In this document: piece by piece, positions 28,781 through 37,498 of the stretch
How positions within the stretch are numbered: the first letter of the stretch is position 1
Layout of the letters: every line of letters starts with the position of its first letter
Assembly (NCBI RefSeq): GCF_007097395.1
Contig: NZ_VKDC01000003.1
Location: 62,001-126,000, forward strand
Reading direction: 5' to 3'
DNA: 64,000 nt
From: Fulvivirga sp. M361
Lineage (GTDB): Bacteria > Bacteroidota > Bacteroidia > Cytophagales > Cyclobacteriaceae
The notes under the pieces: generated by a model
Told to the model about the DNA's origin: nothing
What the model saw: the letters and a program-made list of their open reading frames with translations, nothing else
Databases searched by the model: none
Made by a program: the position numbers and the translations under genes

Positions 28781-31700
28781 TGCGCTTTTTGGCACTCATC
28801 GTAGGTGTGTTAATACAACAGGTAGCCACAGGGCAGACAACGAACGACCGATGCCGATGGGTTAAAGATATTGATGGTGCCTTTATCCCGGATAGCTTAT
28901 CCGTATTACCCGATTCATGGGTATTCCCAAACGGGGAAACTGTAAAAGTGTTGCACAACCTGAGTTCCGGCACTGTGACATTCCAGGTCGATGATGCAGT
29001 AGATTCCATTTTTGTTTGTTACAAAGTGTTACCTTTTAGCTTTCATCAACGCTATTTTCATCGAAACCTTGATATCTATGATTCAGGTGCCCTTTTTAAA
29101 GACCGGGTAGCCGTTGATAACGGTCTTTTAAGGCGTGATCAGCTGTTTGATACTCCTGAACTTAATAAAAGTGGTACCATTAGCCGTGGTATTTCCTTTG
29201 GTAACAACCAGGATGTGTTTGTAAATTCTACCCTTAACCTCAATCTGGATGGAAAGCTTACCGATGATCTTAATATCCGTGCTTCTATTACGGACCAAAA
29301 TGTGCCCTACCAGCCGGAAGGAAATACACAACAACTTCAAGATTTTGATAATGTATTCATTAAAATATACAATGAAAAGATCTCCCTGACCGGGGGAGAC
29401 GTAGTGCTTAAAAATCGACCTTCGGAGTTTCTTCGTTTTTATAAGAACGTGCAGGGAGGGCAGGCCGAAGTAAAATATAAGTTGGGTAAGCAGGGTAGGG
29501 CTACCACTTCTGCAGGTATATCGGTTGCAAAAGGCCGGTTTGCCTCTGTTCAAATCGATCCCATTGAAGGTTCTTCCGGCCCATATCGTATCCCCGGGCC
29601 TAATAATGAACCTTTTGTGATCATATTGGCCAATTCCGAACGTGTTTTTTTAGATGGCAAACAGTTGGACAGAGGTTTTGACAAAGATTACATCATTGAC
29701 TATAATATTGGAGAAGTTACATTCACCAATCGTGTTCTCATTACCGAGTTTTCCCGTGTTAGAGTAGATTACGAGTTTTCTGACCAAAATTACAATCGTA
29801 CCATTGCTACTGCCAGCCACTATCAGAAAACTGGAAGGCTTGGCCTCTTTTTCAATACCTACAGCGAAAGCGACAATCGTAACCGGCCGTTGAGCATTGA
29901 ACTGAGTGAACAGGATAAGTTGTTTTTAAGTACGGTAGGTGATAACCTTGATCAGGCTGTTACTTCCGGTGCGGATAGTGTAGGGTTTACAGTAGAGCGG
30001 GTACTTTACAAGCAACTGGATACATTAGATGCCGATGGAGGTACTCAGCGGATCTTCAAATTTTCCTCTGACCCGGATAGTGCTTTTTTCAGCGTCACCT
30101 TTTCAGATGTCGGGGAAGGGAACGGTAATTATATTCAGTTAAGGACTACTGCCAACGGACGTGTTTTTGCATGGATTTCACCTGTTCAGGGGGTCAGTCA
30201 GGGCCGTTTTGAACCTGTAGTTGCTATACCATTACCCAATAAAAGACAAATGACCACTTTCGGTGGAAGCTATACATTTTCTGAGCATGAGACGTTTTTT
30301 TCTGAGATAGCTTTTTCCACACTCGATAAAAACCTCTTTTCCGAACTGGATAGTGAAGATGACCAGGGGCATGCTGTCAAGATGGGCTTTAACAGTAAGG
30401 GACGTGAGTTGGGGCTGTTACCTGCTTATAAGGTCAATACCTATGTCGATATTGAGTATGATGATAAAAACTTCAATCCGATTGACCGGTTCAGGTATAT
30501 TGAGTTTGATAGGGATTGGAGCTATAACCCAACTTCTGATTTAAGACGATTTGATGACCTGATTTTTAATGCAGGATTGGAGTTCACTAAAGAAAGTACA
30601 AGTACCTGGAAATACGATTTAAGCAGAAGAAAACGAGGAGAGCAGGTGGACGGTTATCAGCATCGCATTAATGTACTACAAAAGTTGGGCAAATTTCAGA
30701 TGAAATCGGATGCCTTTCTGATGAAAAGTACACTTCCTGATACTATGTCAGAATGGAATCGCTATTCCGCTGACCTTTCATACCACGGCGGTAAATGGGT
30801 ACCTGGCTATAACTACAACGTGGACCAGAATAAGTTGATAAATAACGAGAGCGATTCTGTTATTTCTTCGGCAATGTATTTCAATGAGCACACCGGTTAT
30901 ATCCGGAATGGAAAAGAAGCAGAGATAAATGTAGACCTTCGCTACAGTTACAGAGAAGATAAACGCCCCTTGGAAGGAAAATTATTGGACTTTTCTTCGT
31001 CTCAGACGAGTAGACTTACCTTAAAGAAGCAGTTCAAAAATAATCGTTTTGAAACGATATTTATCTATAGAAAACTTGATTTGGCACGCGAAGGAGAAGA
31101 TGAGGAAACCATTTCAGGACGTATGGACTGGAGCGGTAACCTGTTTAATAAACTGGTGCGATCACAACTTACCTATACCATTGCCAACAGCCGGGAATTG
31201 AGAAGGGAGTTTATATACATTAATGTGCCAGCCGGACAAGGCACACATACATGGAGAGACCTTAACGAAGACGGAGTACAAGACCTTACAGAGTTTTTTG
31301 AAGCAATAAATCCGGATGAGAGAAACTACGCCAAAATTTTTCTTCCATCTAATGAATTCATCACCGCTTTTCAAAACCAGTTTGTCTATCGTGTTGACAT
31401 CCGTTTGCCTAAGTCATGGCTCAAACAGGGCGGTTGGAAAAGGTTTGCCGGAAGGTTCTCGAATAACACTTCATGGACATCAGAAAGTAAAAGCACAGAC
31501 AGTGAACTTAGTACACGGCTATTTGCTTTTGCGCGTGCCATTGATCAGGAGTTTCTTTTAAGCGAACGTAAGAACCTCCGCTCCACTTTATTTTATAATC
31601 GTAGTAATTCAATCTATGGTATAGAAGGAGTGTATTCCAATCAAAAGACCAAACAACTTTTGAGCAATGGCTTTGAATCGCGGGCGTTTGAAGAATATGC

Positions 31701-32214
31701 CGTGAATTTTAGATTAAATATTAGCCGTAGATATAATGTGAAGCTTAGAACTGCCACGTCCAGCCGTGAAGCTGATTCTGATTTTTTAGCAGGCAGGACC
31801 TATAGAATAGAGGGGTACCGATTCAACCCGGAGTTTGCCTGGCAGCCAGCATTAAATTTTCGACTTTCACTCCAATACGAGTACAACAACAAAGAGAACA
31901 ATCTAACCTCCGAAAGTATTGAAAGTGCGCAATTCAATGAGGCGGTTATAGAGATCAAGTATAATAAGGCAATAAAAAATTCTCTTAATTTTCAATTCAG
32001 ACTGGTAGATATTACTTTTTCAGGTGAAGAAAACAGCCCGCTAGGCTATGAACTACTGGAAGCGTTACGCCCGGGTAAGAACCTTACCTGGTCATTGAAC
32101 TGGCAACAAAAGATTACCAAGGGTCTGCAACTGAACCTGAATTATGACGGACGCAAATCAACCTCTAACAGAGTAGTACATGTTGGGCGCGTCCAGGTGA
32201 GCGCTCTTTTCTGA
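28780..32214 (+). CDS. Large outer-membrane beta-barrel protein, function unknown
   Basis: 1144 residues. Signal peptide (MRFLALIVGVLIQQVATG) then ~100 residues of beta-rich sequence. A run of regularly spaced amphipathic strands fills most of the protein (GISFGNNQDVFVNSTLNL, LNIRASITDQNVPYQPEG, FIKIYNEKISLTGGDV, ...), ending HVGRVQVSALF with the aromatic terminal residue of barrel proteins. It includes LFLDGKQLDRGFDKDYIIDYNIGEVTF-type sequence, a pattern also met in large Bacteroidota surface proteins; I cannot name the family. One-base overlap with the kinase gene suggests coupled translation and a shared process. Confidence 0.65.
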   Translation: MRFLALIVGVLIQQVATGQTTNDRCRWVKDIDGAFIPDSLSVLPDSWVFPNGETVKVLHNLSSGTVTFQVDDAVDSIFVCYKVLPFSFHQRYFHRNLDIYDSGALFKDRVAVDNGLLRRDQLFDTPELNKSGTISRGISFGNNQDVFVNSTLNLNLDGKLTDDLNIRASITDQNVPYQPEGNTQQLQDFDNVFIKIYNEKISLTGGDVVLKNRPSEFLRFYKNVQGGQAEVKYKLGKQGRATTSAGISVAKGRFASVQIDPIEGSSGPYRIPGPNNEPFVIILANSERVFLDGKQLDRGFDKDYIIDYNIGEVTFTNRVLITEFSRVRVDYEFSDQNYNRTIATASHYQKTGRLGLFFNTYSESDNRNRPLSIELSEQDKLFLSTVGDNLDQAVTSGADSVGFTVERVLYKQLDTLDADGGTQRIFKFSSDPDSAFFSVTFSDVGEGNGNYIQLRTTANGRVFAWISPVQGVSQGRFEPVVAIPLPNKRQMTTFGGSYTFSEHETFFSEIAFSTLDKNLFSELDSEDDQGHAVKMGFNSKGRELGLLPAYKVNTYVDIEYDDKNFNPIDRFRYIEFDRDWSYNPTSDLRRFDDLIFNAGLEFTKESTSTWKYDLSRRKRGEQVDGYQHRINVLQKLGKFQMKSDAFLMKSTLPDTMSEWNRYSADLSYHGGKWVPGYNYNVDQNKLINNESDSVISSAMYFNEHTGYIRNGKEAEINVDLRYSYREDKRPLEGKLLDFSSSQTSRLTLKKQFKNNRFETIFIYRKLDLAREGEDEETISGRMDWSGNLFNKLVRSQLTYTIANSRELRREFIYINVPAGQGTHTWRDLNEDGVQDLTEFFEAINPDERNYAKIFLPSNEFITAFQNQFVYRVDIRLPKSWLKQGGWKRFAGRFSNNTSWTSESKSTDSELSTRLFAFARAIDQEFLLSERKNLRSTLFYNRSNSIYGIEGVYSNQKTKQLLSNGFESRAFEEYAVNFRLNISRRYNVKLRTATSSREADSDFLAGRTYRIEGYRFNPEFAWQPALNFRLSLQYEYNNKENNLTSESIESAQFNEAVIEIKYNKAIKNSLNFQFRLVDITFSGEENSPLGYELLEALRPGKNLTWSLNWQQKITKGLQLNLNYDGRKSTSNRVVHVGRVQVSALF

Positions 32215-32258
32215 TAGTAAGAATATTTCGTCTTACCCCTTTGAAAAAGAATGGGTAC

Positions 32259-32432
32259 TTAGCCCTTTTTGATTCGGATAATACCCAGAATAAACAATCC
32301 AATAGGAATAAGGATAGAAGAGAGGTAATCAAATGTGAAGCCCGGCGCACCCAAAATAAAATCCAAACGGATGTAGGCGTACCAACAAGCAAAAATGATA
32401 TATATGACACCGAAGACTCTTTTGATACCCAT
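32259..32432 (-). CDS. Small two-helix membrane protein downstream of the MlaF-like ATPase
   Basis: 57 residues, read from ATG at 32432 to TAA at 32259. The start lies 3 bases after the stop of the ATPase gene (TAG-CCT-ATG), so it should be its operon partner. MGIKRVFGVIYIIFACWYAYIR gives a first helix and YLSSILIPIGLFILGIIRIKKG a second, with positive residues at both ends. The function is unknown. Genetic linkage, hydrophobic pattern and good spacing support it as real. Confidence 0.65.
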   Translation of the reverse strand: MGIKRVFGVIYIIFACWYAYIRLDFILGAPGFTFDYLSSILIPIGLFILGIIRIKKG

Positions 32433-32435
32433 AGG

Positions 32436-33185
32436 CTATTTCTTTCTTAGTTTTTGCATCACTTTATTGGCAAAGACAAAATCATCAAATTCTTTTACCC
32501 CGCTGTCCGTGATCTCGTCCCGGGTTCCTTCCCAGCATTTTAGTCCTTGGTACAAAAACATGATTCTTTTACCGATGCCCATGACAGAGTTCATATCATG
32601 ACTCACCACTACAGTGGTGATGTTATACTCTTCTGTAATTTCCAATATTAAGTCATCAATTAATATTGAGGTTTGTGGGTCCAGACCACTGTTTGGCTCA
32701 TCACAAAATAGGAACTGTGAGCTATTTACAATGGCCCGGGCGATGCCCACCCTTTTCTGCATACCACCGCTAATTTCAGAAGGCATTTTGCTGTTCTGGC
32801 CACCAAGTCCAACACGTTCCAGACAAAAATTTACGCGGTCTATTTTTTCGTTTTGAGGCATTTTTGTCAATACATCCAATGGAAACATTACGTTTTGTTC
32901 CACAGTTTTAGAATCAAAAAGAGCCCCCCCTTGAAATAACATACCTATTTCTCTCCGGATTTCCGTTTTTGTATCTCTATTGGCCTTGGTAAATTCCTTA
33001 TCCCCATAAAAAACATGCCCCTCATCTGGCTGGATAAGTCCTACGATACATTTTAGCAAGACACTTTTTCCCGTACCGCTGGCCCCTATGATCAGGTTTG
33101 GTTTGCCTTGCTCAAAAACACCACTTATGCCTTTTAGTACTGGTTTACCCTGGAATGATTTATGAATATTTTCTATTTTGATCAT
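32436..33185 (-). CDS. ABC transporter ATPase, MlaF-like (phospholipid trafficking type)
   Basis: 249 residues. Walker A GASGTGKS (34-41), ABC signature EISGGMQKRVGIARAI, Walker B LFCDEPNSGLDP, and H-loop VVSHDMNS. The MlaF features (GALFDSKTVEQNVMFPLD, NSGLDPQTSILIDDLI) match the ATPase of MCE-type lipid transporters. It overlaps the permease gene by 4 bases (ATGA). No MCE-domain gene is present in this window; it may be elsewhere in the genome. Confidence 0.88.
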   Translation of the reverse strand: MIKIENIHKSFQGKPVLKGISGVFEQGKPNLIIGASGTGKSVLLKCIVGLIQPDEGHVFYGDKEFTKANRDTKTEIRREIGMLFQGGALFDSKTVEQNVMFPLDVLTKMPQNEKIDRVNFCLERVGLGGQNSKMPSEISGGMQKRVGIARAIVNSSQFLFCDEPNSGLDPQTSILIDDLILEITEEYNITTVVVSHDMNSVMGIGKRIMFLYQGLKCWEGTRDEITDSGVKEFDDFVFANKVMQKLRKK

Positions 33186-33913
33186 TGTAGTAGTAATTGC
33201 GCCAGTAAATAATCAGCGGTCAATATAGCGATTACACTCTGTGTTACGGCAGCCGTACTGGCTTTACCCACTTCCACTGCACCGCCAGTAGTATAATAGC
33301 CTTTGAAAGCAGAAATAGAAGCTACTAAAAAAGCAAAAACAAATGATTTGATGATAGCGAAAGTGACCATGTACTCGTTGAAGTCGAAACGTATACCATA
33401 AACATATTCGGTAGGTGAAATCACGCCCGTGAAAGTACCGGCAAGATATCCTCCTAACATAGATAATAACCCGGCCAGAATTACCAGCAAAGGGTACATC
33501 AATAGTGAGCCGATTACTTTTGGTAATACAAGATAGCTGGCAGAATTGATACCCATTACTTCCAGTGCATCAATCTGCTCACTGATTCGCATGGTACCCA
33601 GGCCACTGGCCATACTGGAGCCAACCTTTCCTGCATAGATAACTCCAATGATGGTTGGTGCAAGTTCAAGGATAGTCATATCTCTGACTACCAATGATAT
33701 AACATAATCCGGGATTAACGGGCTTATAAGATTGTAAGCCGTTTGGATGGTAGTAACAGCTCCCATGAAAAATGAGACCAGTGATACAAGGAAGAGAGAA
33801 TTTATACCAATAGTAATACATTCATCTACCACCAGCTTAAAGTAAGTGCCAAAGGTTTCCCGGTTGACGAACAGTCTACTTAAAAAAATAAAATACTTAC
33901 CAAGTGTCTCCAT
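33182..33913 (-). CDS. MlaE family ABC transporter permease
   Basis: 243 residues, five to six hydrophobic helices. Family hallmarks: GAVTTIQTAYNLI, VRDMTILELAPTIIGVIYAGKVGSSMASGLGTMRISEQIDALEVMGINSASYLVLPKVIGSLLMYPLLVI, and SFVFAFLVASISAFKGYYTTGGAVEVGKASTAAV. MlaE moves phospholipid between membranes with MlaF (encoded next) and an MCE protein. It is transcribed away from the dehydrogenase at 34054; 140 bp separate them. Confidence 0.9.
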   Translation of the reverse strand: METLGKYFIFLSRLFVNRETFGTYFKLVVDECITIGINSLFLVSLVSFFMGAVTTIQTAYNLISPLIPDYVISLVVRDMTILELAPTIIGVIYAGKVGSSMASGLGTMRISEQIDALEVMGINSASYLVLPKVIGSLLMYPLLVILAGLLSMLGGYLAGTFTGVISPTEYVYGIRFDFNEYMVTFAIIKSFVFAFLVASISAFKGYYTTGGAVEVGKASTAAVTQSVIAILTADYLLAQLLLQ

Positions 33914-34053
33914 TCACTGCTAATATAAAGGTTTCATTATGTGGATCAGTATTTTAGAAAATATTACAATAATATGATAAATGATCTTGGCCGGGTAATC
34001 ATTTAATGATAATTTCAAAACCCAGGCGATGAAATGACATTCAAACTGACATT

Positions 34054-34758
34054 ATGAAGAAATTAGCTGTAGTCACAGGAGGAACAAAGGGTATTGGTAA
34101 AGCTATTATAGTAGCTTTTGCCAGGGAAGGCTTCGATATTGCCACCTGTGCACGAAATGAGCAGGATCTTGCTGATCTCAGGAAAAATATCGAAGTGGAA
34201 TATGGTGTGAGTGTGCTTACTCATCCTGCTGACCTGTCCCAACGAGCGGACGTTAATCAATTCATTGAGAAAGTAAACGCTCTTGCCACCCCGGTAGATG
34301 TGTTGGTGAATAATACCGGGACGTTTATTCCCGGTACTGTACATGAAGAAGAAGAAGGGGCGCTTGAAGCTATGATCAATACTAATTTGTACAGCGCCTA
34401 TCATATTACACGGGGGTTCATTCATGCTATGAAAGCCGCTCGCTCAGGCCATATTTTTAATATTTGCTCTACAGCTTCCATTACCCCTTATATAAACGGA
34501 GGCTCTTATTGTATTTCCAAATTTGCTTTGCTGGGGATGTCTAAAGTGCTTCGTGAAGAGATGAAGGAACACAATGTTCGTGTTACCTCTATTATGCCTG
34601 GTGCTACGCTCACTGCCAGCTGGGAAGGGGTAGAACTTCCGGAAGAACGCTTTATGAAAGCTGAAGATGTGGCTGAGACAGTTTGGAATGCCTATGTAAT
34701 GTCAAAGCGTACGGTAATTGAAGAAATTGTGATGCGACCTCAACTTGGGGATATTTAG
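34054..34758 (+). CDS. Short-chain dehydrogenase/reductase
   Basis: 234 residues, classical SDR fold. Cofactor motif TGGTKGIG (8-15), NNTG (87-90), catalytic Ser139, Tyr152 and Lys156 (SYCISK). The Arg in TCARNE after beta-strand 2 suggests NADP(H). The IMPGATLTASWEG segment is the post-catalytic loop. The substrate is not predictable. It is a single gene with its own upstream region. Confidence 0.9.
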   Translation: MKKLAVVTGGTKGIGKAIIVAFAREGFDIATCARNEQDLADLRKNIEVEYGVSVLTHPADLSQRADVNQFIEKVNALATPVDVLVNNTGTFIPGTVHEEEEGALEAMINTNLYSAYHITRGFIHAMKAARSGHIFNICSTASITPYINGGSYCISKFALLGMSKVLREEMKEHNVRVTSIMPGATLTASWEGVELPEERFMKAEDVAETVWNAYVMSKRTVIEEIVMRPQLGDI

Positions 34759-34957
34759 AATGCAGTACTAAGGTTAGCCTGAGATTTAATAGTATTTCCT
34801 TAATTATTGTCCAATACTTATTAGCTGTTTGTATTAACAGAGGTTGACCCTCGTAAATCTCTCATTCAAGCCACTTGTCTAGTTTTTGTCTAGTATAGAA
34901 TGCGTGTTTAGTTGCTTGTTGATTGCGATATTTATAGACATTGAATAATCAAAAGTA

Positions 34958-37150
34958 ATGGAGAGTAGTAAAAAAATAATAGGGGTGTGTGTAGGGATGC
35001 TGGCTACGATAAATACGTTGGCCCAGGTTAGCGTACATGTAAACCTGAACATGGAGCATAGTGTAAATGGAGTTTCTGAATTTGATAGAAGTAAGTTCTT
35101 TATCCTTCACGCAGGTATTAACGATAACGATTGGGATAACGACGAACAGAGACGGGAGCTGTTGGAGGATTATAACGTCTATCTTGGTCGCAACAACGGG
35201 AGTATTGTTTGGGAATTCAACCAATTGAAAGAAGACCCTGATAAGTTCGGGTGGCCTGATCTGGCACACATGAAACAGAAAGGGACGAGTTCAAAAAATA
35301 ACTATTCATCAAAGACCAGTTCCCATCAGTTTGAAAATAGAGTAAATAGAATGGTCATTGGAGGACAACCTACTCCTATGTTTCCCAATGGTCAAAAAAC
35401 AAGGCCAAACCCATGCTGTAGTGACGGTGCCACACCGTGGGCTTATGAAAATTTTGATGCTGTAGCAGAGTATTATGCCAATTACCTCAAAGAGTATTTT
35501 GGTGACGGAGGCAATACGGGTATGGTCAGACCTACTTACCTGGAAGTGTTAAATGAGCCTTTTGTTCACGCAGGTGAGCTCAAAACAACTAACACCCAAA
35601 TTTCGGAAATGCATAATGTGGTGGCTAAAAGGGTCAGAGAATTGAATCCTAATGTAAAGGTTGGTGGTTACACAGCAGCACATCCCGCATTTGAGAGTAA
35701 TAATTTCAACCACTGGAATGGTACCTGGAAATTATTCATTGATGTCGCAGGAGCTAATATGGATTTTTTCTCTTTTCATCTATATGATTTCAGAAGGACT
35801 AAAACCGGTGCAGAGTCACAAAGAAAAGGTAGCAATATTGAAGCTATCATGGATATGATAGATCATTATAGCGTTTTGAAACTTGGAGAACGAAAACCTT
35901 GGTATATCACAGAATACGGATATCTGTTAAATGAAGCCGTTTTATACAATAAACAAAGCGACTGGTACCAGGTAAGGTCATACAGTACTATGATGATGCA
36001 GCTAATGGAAAGGCAGGATCAGATTGTGGGAACAATACCATTTATGATTTTGAAGGCACTTTGGGGTACTAATAGTGAGGGGATCCTATATGGCCCAAGA
36101 CTGTTGAGACAAAAGAAAGAGGTAGCAGGATTCGAAGGAAATGGAGAGGATTGGGTTTTTACCGAATTACTTACCTTTTTCCAGTTATGGAAGGACTTAA
36201 AAGGAACCAGAGTGGATTCTTACGCTACTAATGCAGATGTCCTTGTTGATGCCTATGTAGAGGGGAGCACGGCCAGAGTGATTCTCAGTAACCTTGTTAA
36301 TGAGGTGGTAACGGTGGACCTAAACATTTTGACAGGTAACTCTTCAAAAATCACAAAAATCACGGCTAAACATTTACATGCGAATGAGGCAATAGAACCT
36401 GTCCTGGATGAGCTGGATTTAACAGGAGAAACCAGCGTGGAACTTGGAGCTGAGGCAACCATGATCCTGACCTATACATTAGATGCTCCCATAGCATTAA
36501 CAGAAACTTCTGAAGAGAAAAAATACTTTGCGGATAAATACCTACAGCCGATCAACGCAAATCAAGCCATTGAAGTAACCATAAACGGAGTGTTCAAGGA
36601 CAACTTTGGAGAAGCTATATTAAGGTTAGGCATAGGAAGGAATAAAGGGTTGACCGTTAGGCCGCAAGTAAAAGTCAATGCCCAATCTGTTATCGTTCCG
36701 TCAAATTGGAAGGGCGATGATCAAAGCAATAGAGATAAGTTCTTTGGAGTGATGGAAATACCCGTGCCTTTTGAATTGCTGGAAGAAAATAATACTATTT
36801 CAATCCGTTTTCCGGATAACGGAGGACATGTCTCAAGTATAAGTATGCAGGTATTCAATCAAAGCACTGACGTCAGCAGGCCAGGCGTTGTATTAAATAC
36901 CGATGATCCGCTCATAAATTCAGTATTGAAAGTATATCCCAATCCTTCAAAAAGTATTCTAAACATAGCTCTGCCGGCTGATTTAGGTGAAGGAATTTTA
37001 GAAGTGCACGATTATTCAGGTCGAAAAATTGCTGAATATCCGACAAAGCAAGTGAGTAAAATAGCCATTGGTGATTATGACAGCGGCATTTATTTTGTGA
37101 GCCTCAAATCAGATAAATATGTGCTTCAATCCCGTTTTATTATTGAATAA
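34958..37150 (+). CDS. Secreted GH86-like glycoside hydrolase (beta-agarase/porphyranase type) with T9SS sorting domain
   Basis: 730 residues. A signal peptide (cleavage after TLAQ, about 23) precedes a GH-A (beta/alpha)8 barrel. The acid/base Glu200 (YLEVLNEPF) and nucleophile Glu319 (WYITEYGY) are in their usual strands. The overall pattern (FFILHAGINDNDW, NVKVGGYTAAHP, DFFSFHLYDF) resembles GH86 enzymes that act on agar or porphyran. After a beta-sandwich region (~500-640), the last ~75 residues form a type A T9SS C-terminal domain (VYPNPSKSILNIAL... ending KYVLQSRFIIE). This implies surface delivery by type IX secretion. It stands alone, with no PUL genes around it. Confidence 0.77.
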   Translation: MESSKKIIGVCVGMLATINTLAQVSVHVNLNMEHSVNGVSEFDRSKFFILHAGINDNDWDNDEQRRELLEDYNVYLGRNNGSIVWEFNQLKEDPDKFGWPDLAHMKQKGTSSKNNYSSKTSSHQFENRVNRMVIGGQPTPMFPNGQKTRPNPCCSDGATPWAYENFDAVAEYYANYLKEYFGDGGNTGMVRPTYLEVLNEPFVHAGELKTTNTQISEMHNVVAKRVRELNPNVKVGGYTAAHPAFESNNFNHWNGTWKLFIDVAGANMDFFSFHLYDFRRTKTGAESQRKGSNIEAIMDMIDHYSVLKLGERKPWYITEYGYLLNEAVLYNKQSDWYQVRSYSTMMMQLMERQDQIVGTIPFMILKALWGTNSEGILYGPRLLRQKKEVAGFEGNGEDWVFTELLTFFQLWKDLKGTRVDSYATNADVLVDAYVEGSTARVILSNLVNEVVTVDLNILTGNSSKITKITAKHLHANEAIEPVLDELDLTGETSVELGAEATMILTYTLDAPIALTETSEEKKYFADKYLQPINANQAIEVTINGVFKDNFGEAILRLGIGRNKGLTVRPQVKVNAQSVIVPSNWKGDDQSNRDKFFGVMEIPVPFELLEENNTISIRFPDNGGHVSSISMQVFNQSTDVSRPGVVLNTDDPLINSVLKVYPNPSKSILNIALPADLGEGILEVHDYSGRKIAEYPTKQVSKIAIGDYDSGIYFVSLKSDKYVLQSRFIIE

Positions 37151-37498
37151 TAGGTGCGTTTGAAATGGTTATACCACGGGCTAAAAGAAAATATAATATC
37201 ATGTTTTTGGCCGGGTAGGTTAAAAATCTCTGAGTTGATCGCTGATACAGTCAAAATCTTTCAGGGGATAGTAATTCTTATAGATTGTAATGTTCTTCCC
37301 TTTTATATCTATTTGATTTATAGCAAGATATGATAATTCGAGATGGCATTATATGACATGTGCTAAAAACAAGTGCGTCAACTTTTGATCTCTTTATAGC
37401 CTTTTGTGAGTTATTAACCCTTTAAAACGGTTATTCAGTTTTTTATTTTCAATCAATTCTTTTATACATTTGGGCGATTTCTAACTACTCCCGTTGTC
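37151..37498. other. 348-base intergenic region
   Basis: It holds no intact gene. A minus-strand frame (37220-37348, 42 codons, no ATG) reads like the end of a protein (IDIKGKNITIYKNYYPLKDF) and may be a gene relic. A promoter-like element is at the right end (37442-37472). Confidence 0.5.
37442..37472 (+). promoter_or_regulatory. Probable promoter of the M48 protease gene
   Basis: TACATTTG (37465-37472) fits the Bacteroidota TAnnTTTG -7 element exactly. With the usual 19-base spacer the -33 position reads TTTA instead of TTTG. The start would be about 37479, 20 bases before the ATG. Confidence 0.5.

Noticed and set aside
29128-29553. 141-codon minus-strand frame within the 1144-residue outer-membrane gene
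   Set aside because: Antisense shadow of a clearly coding frame; no recognisable protein features.
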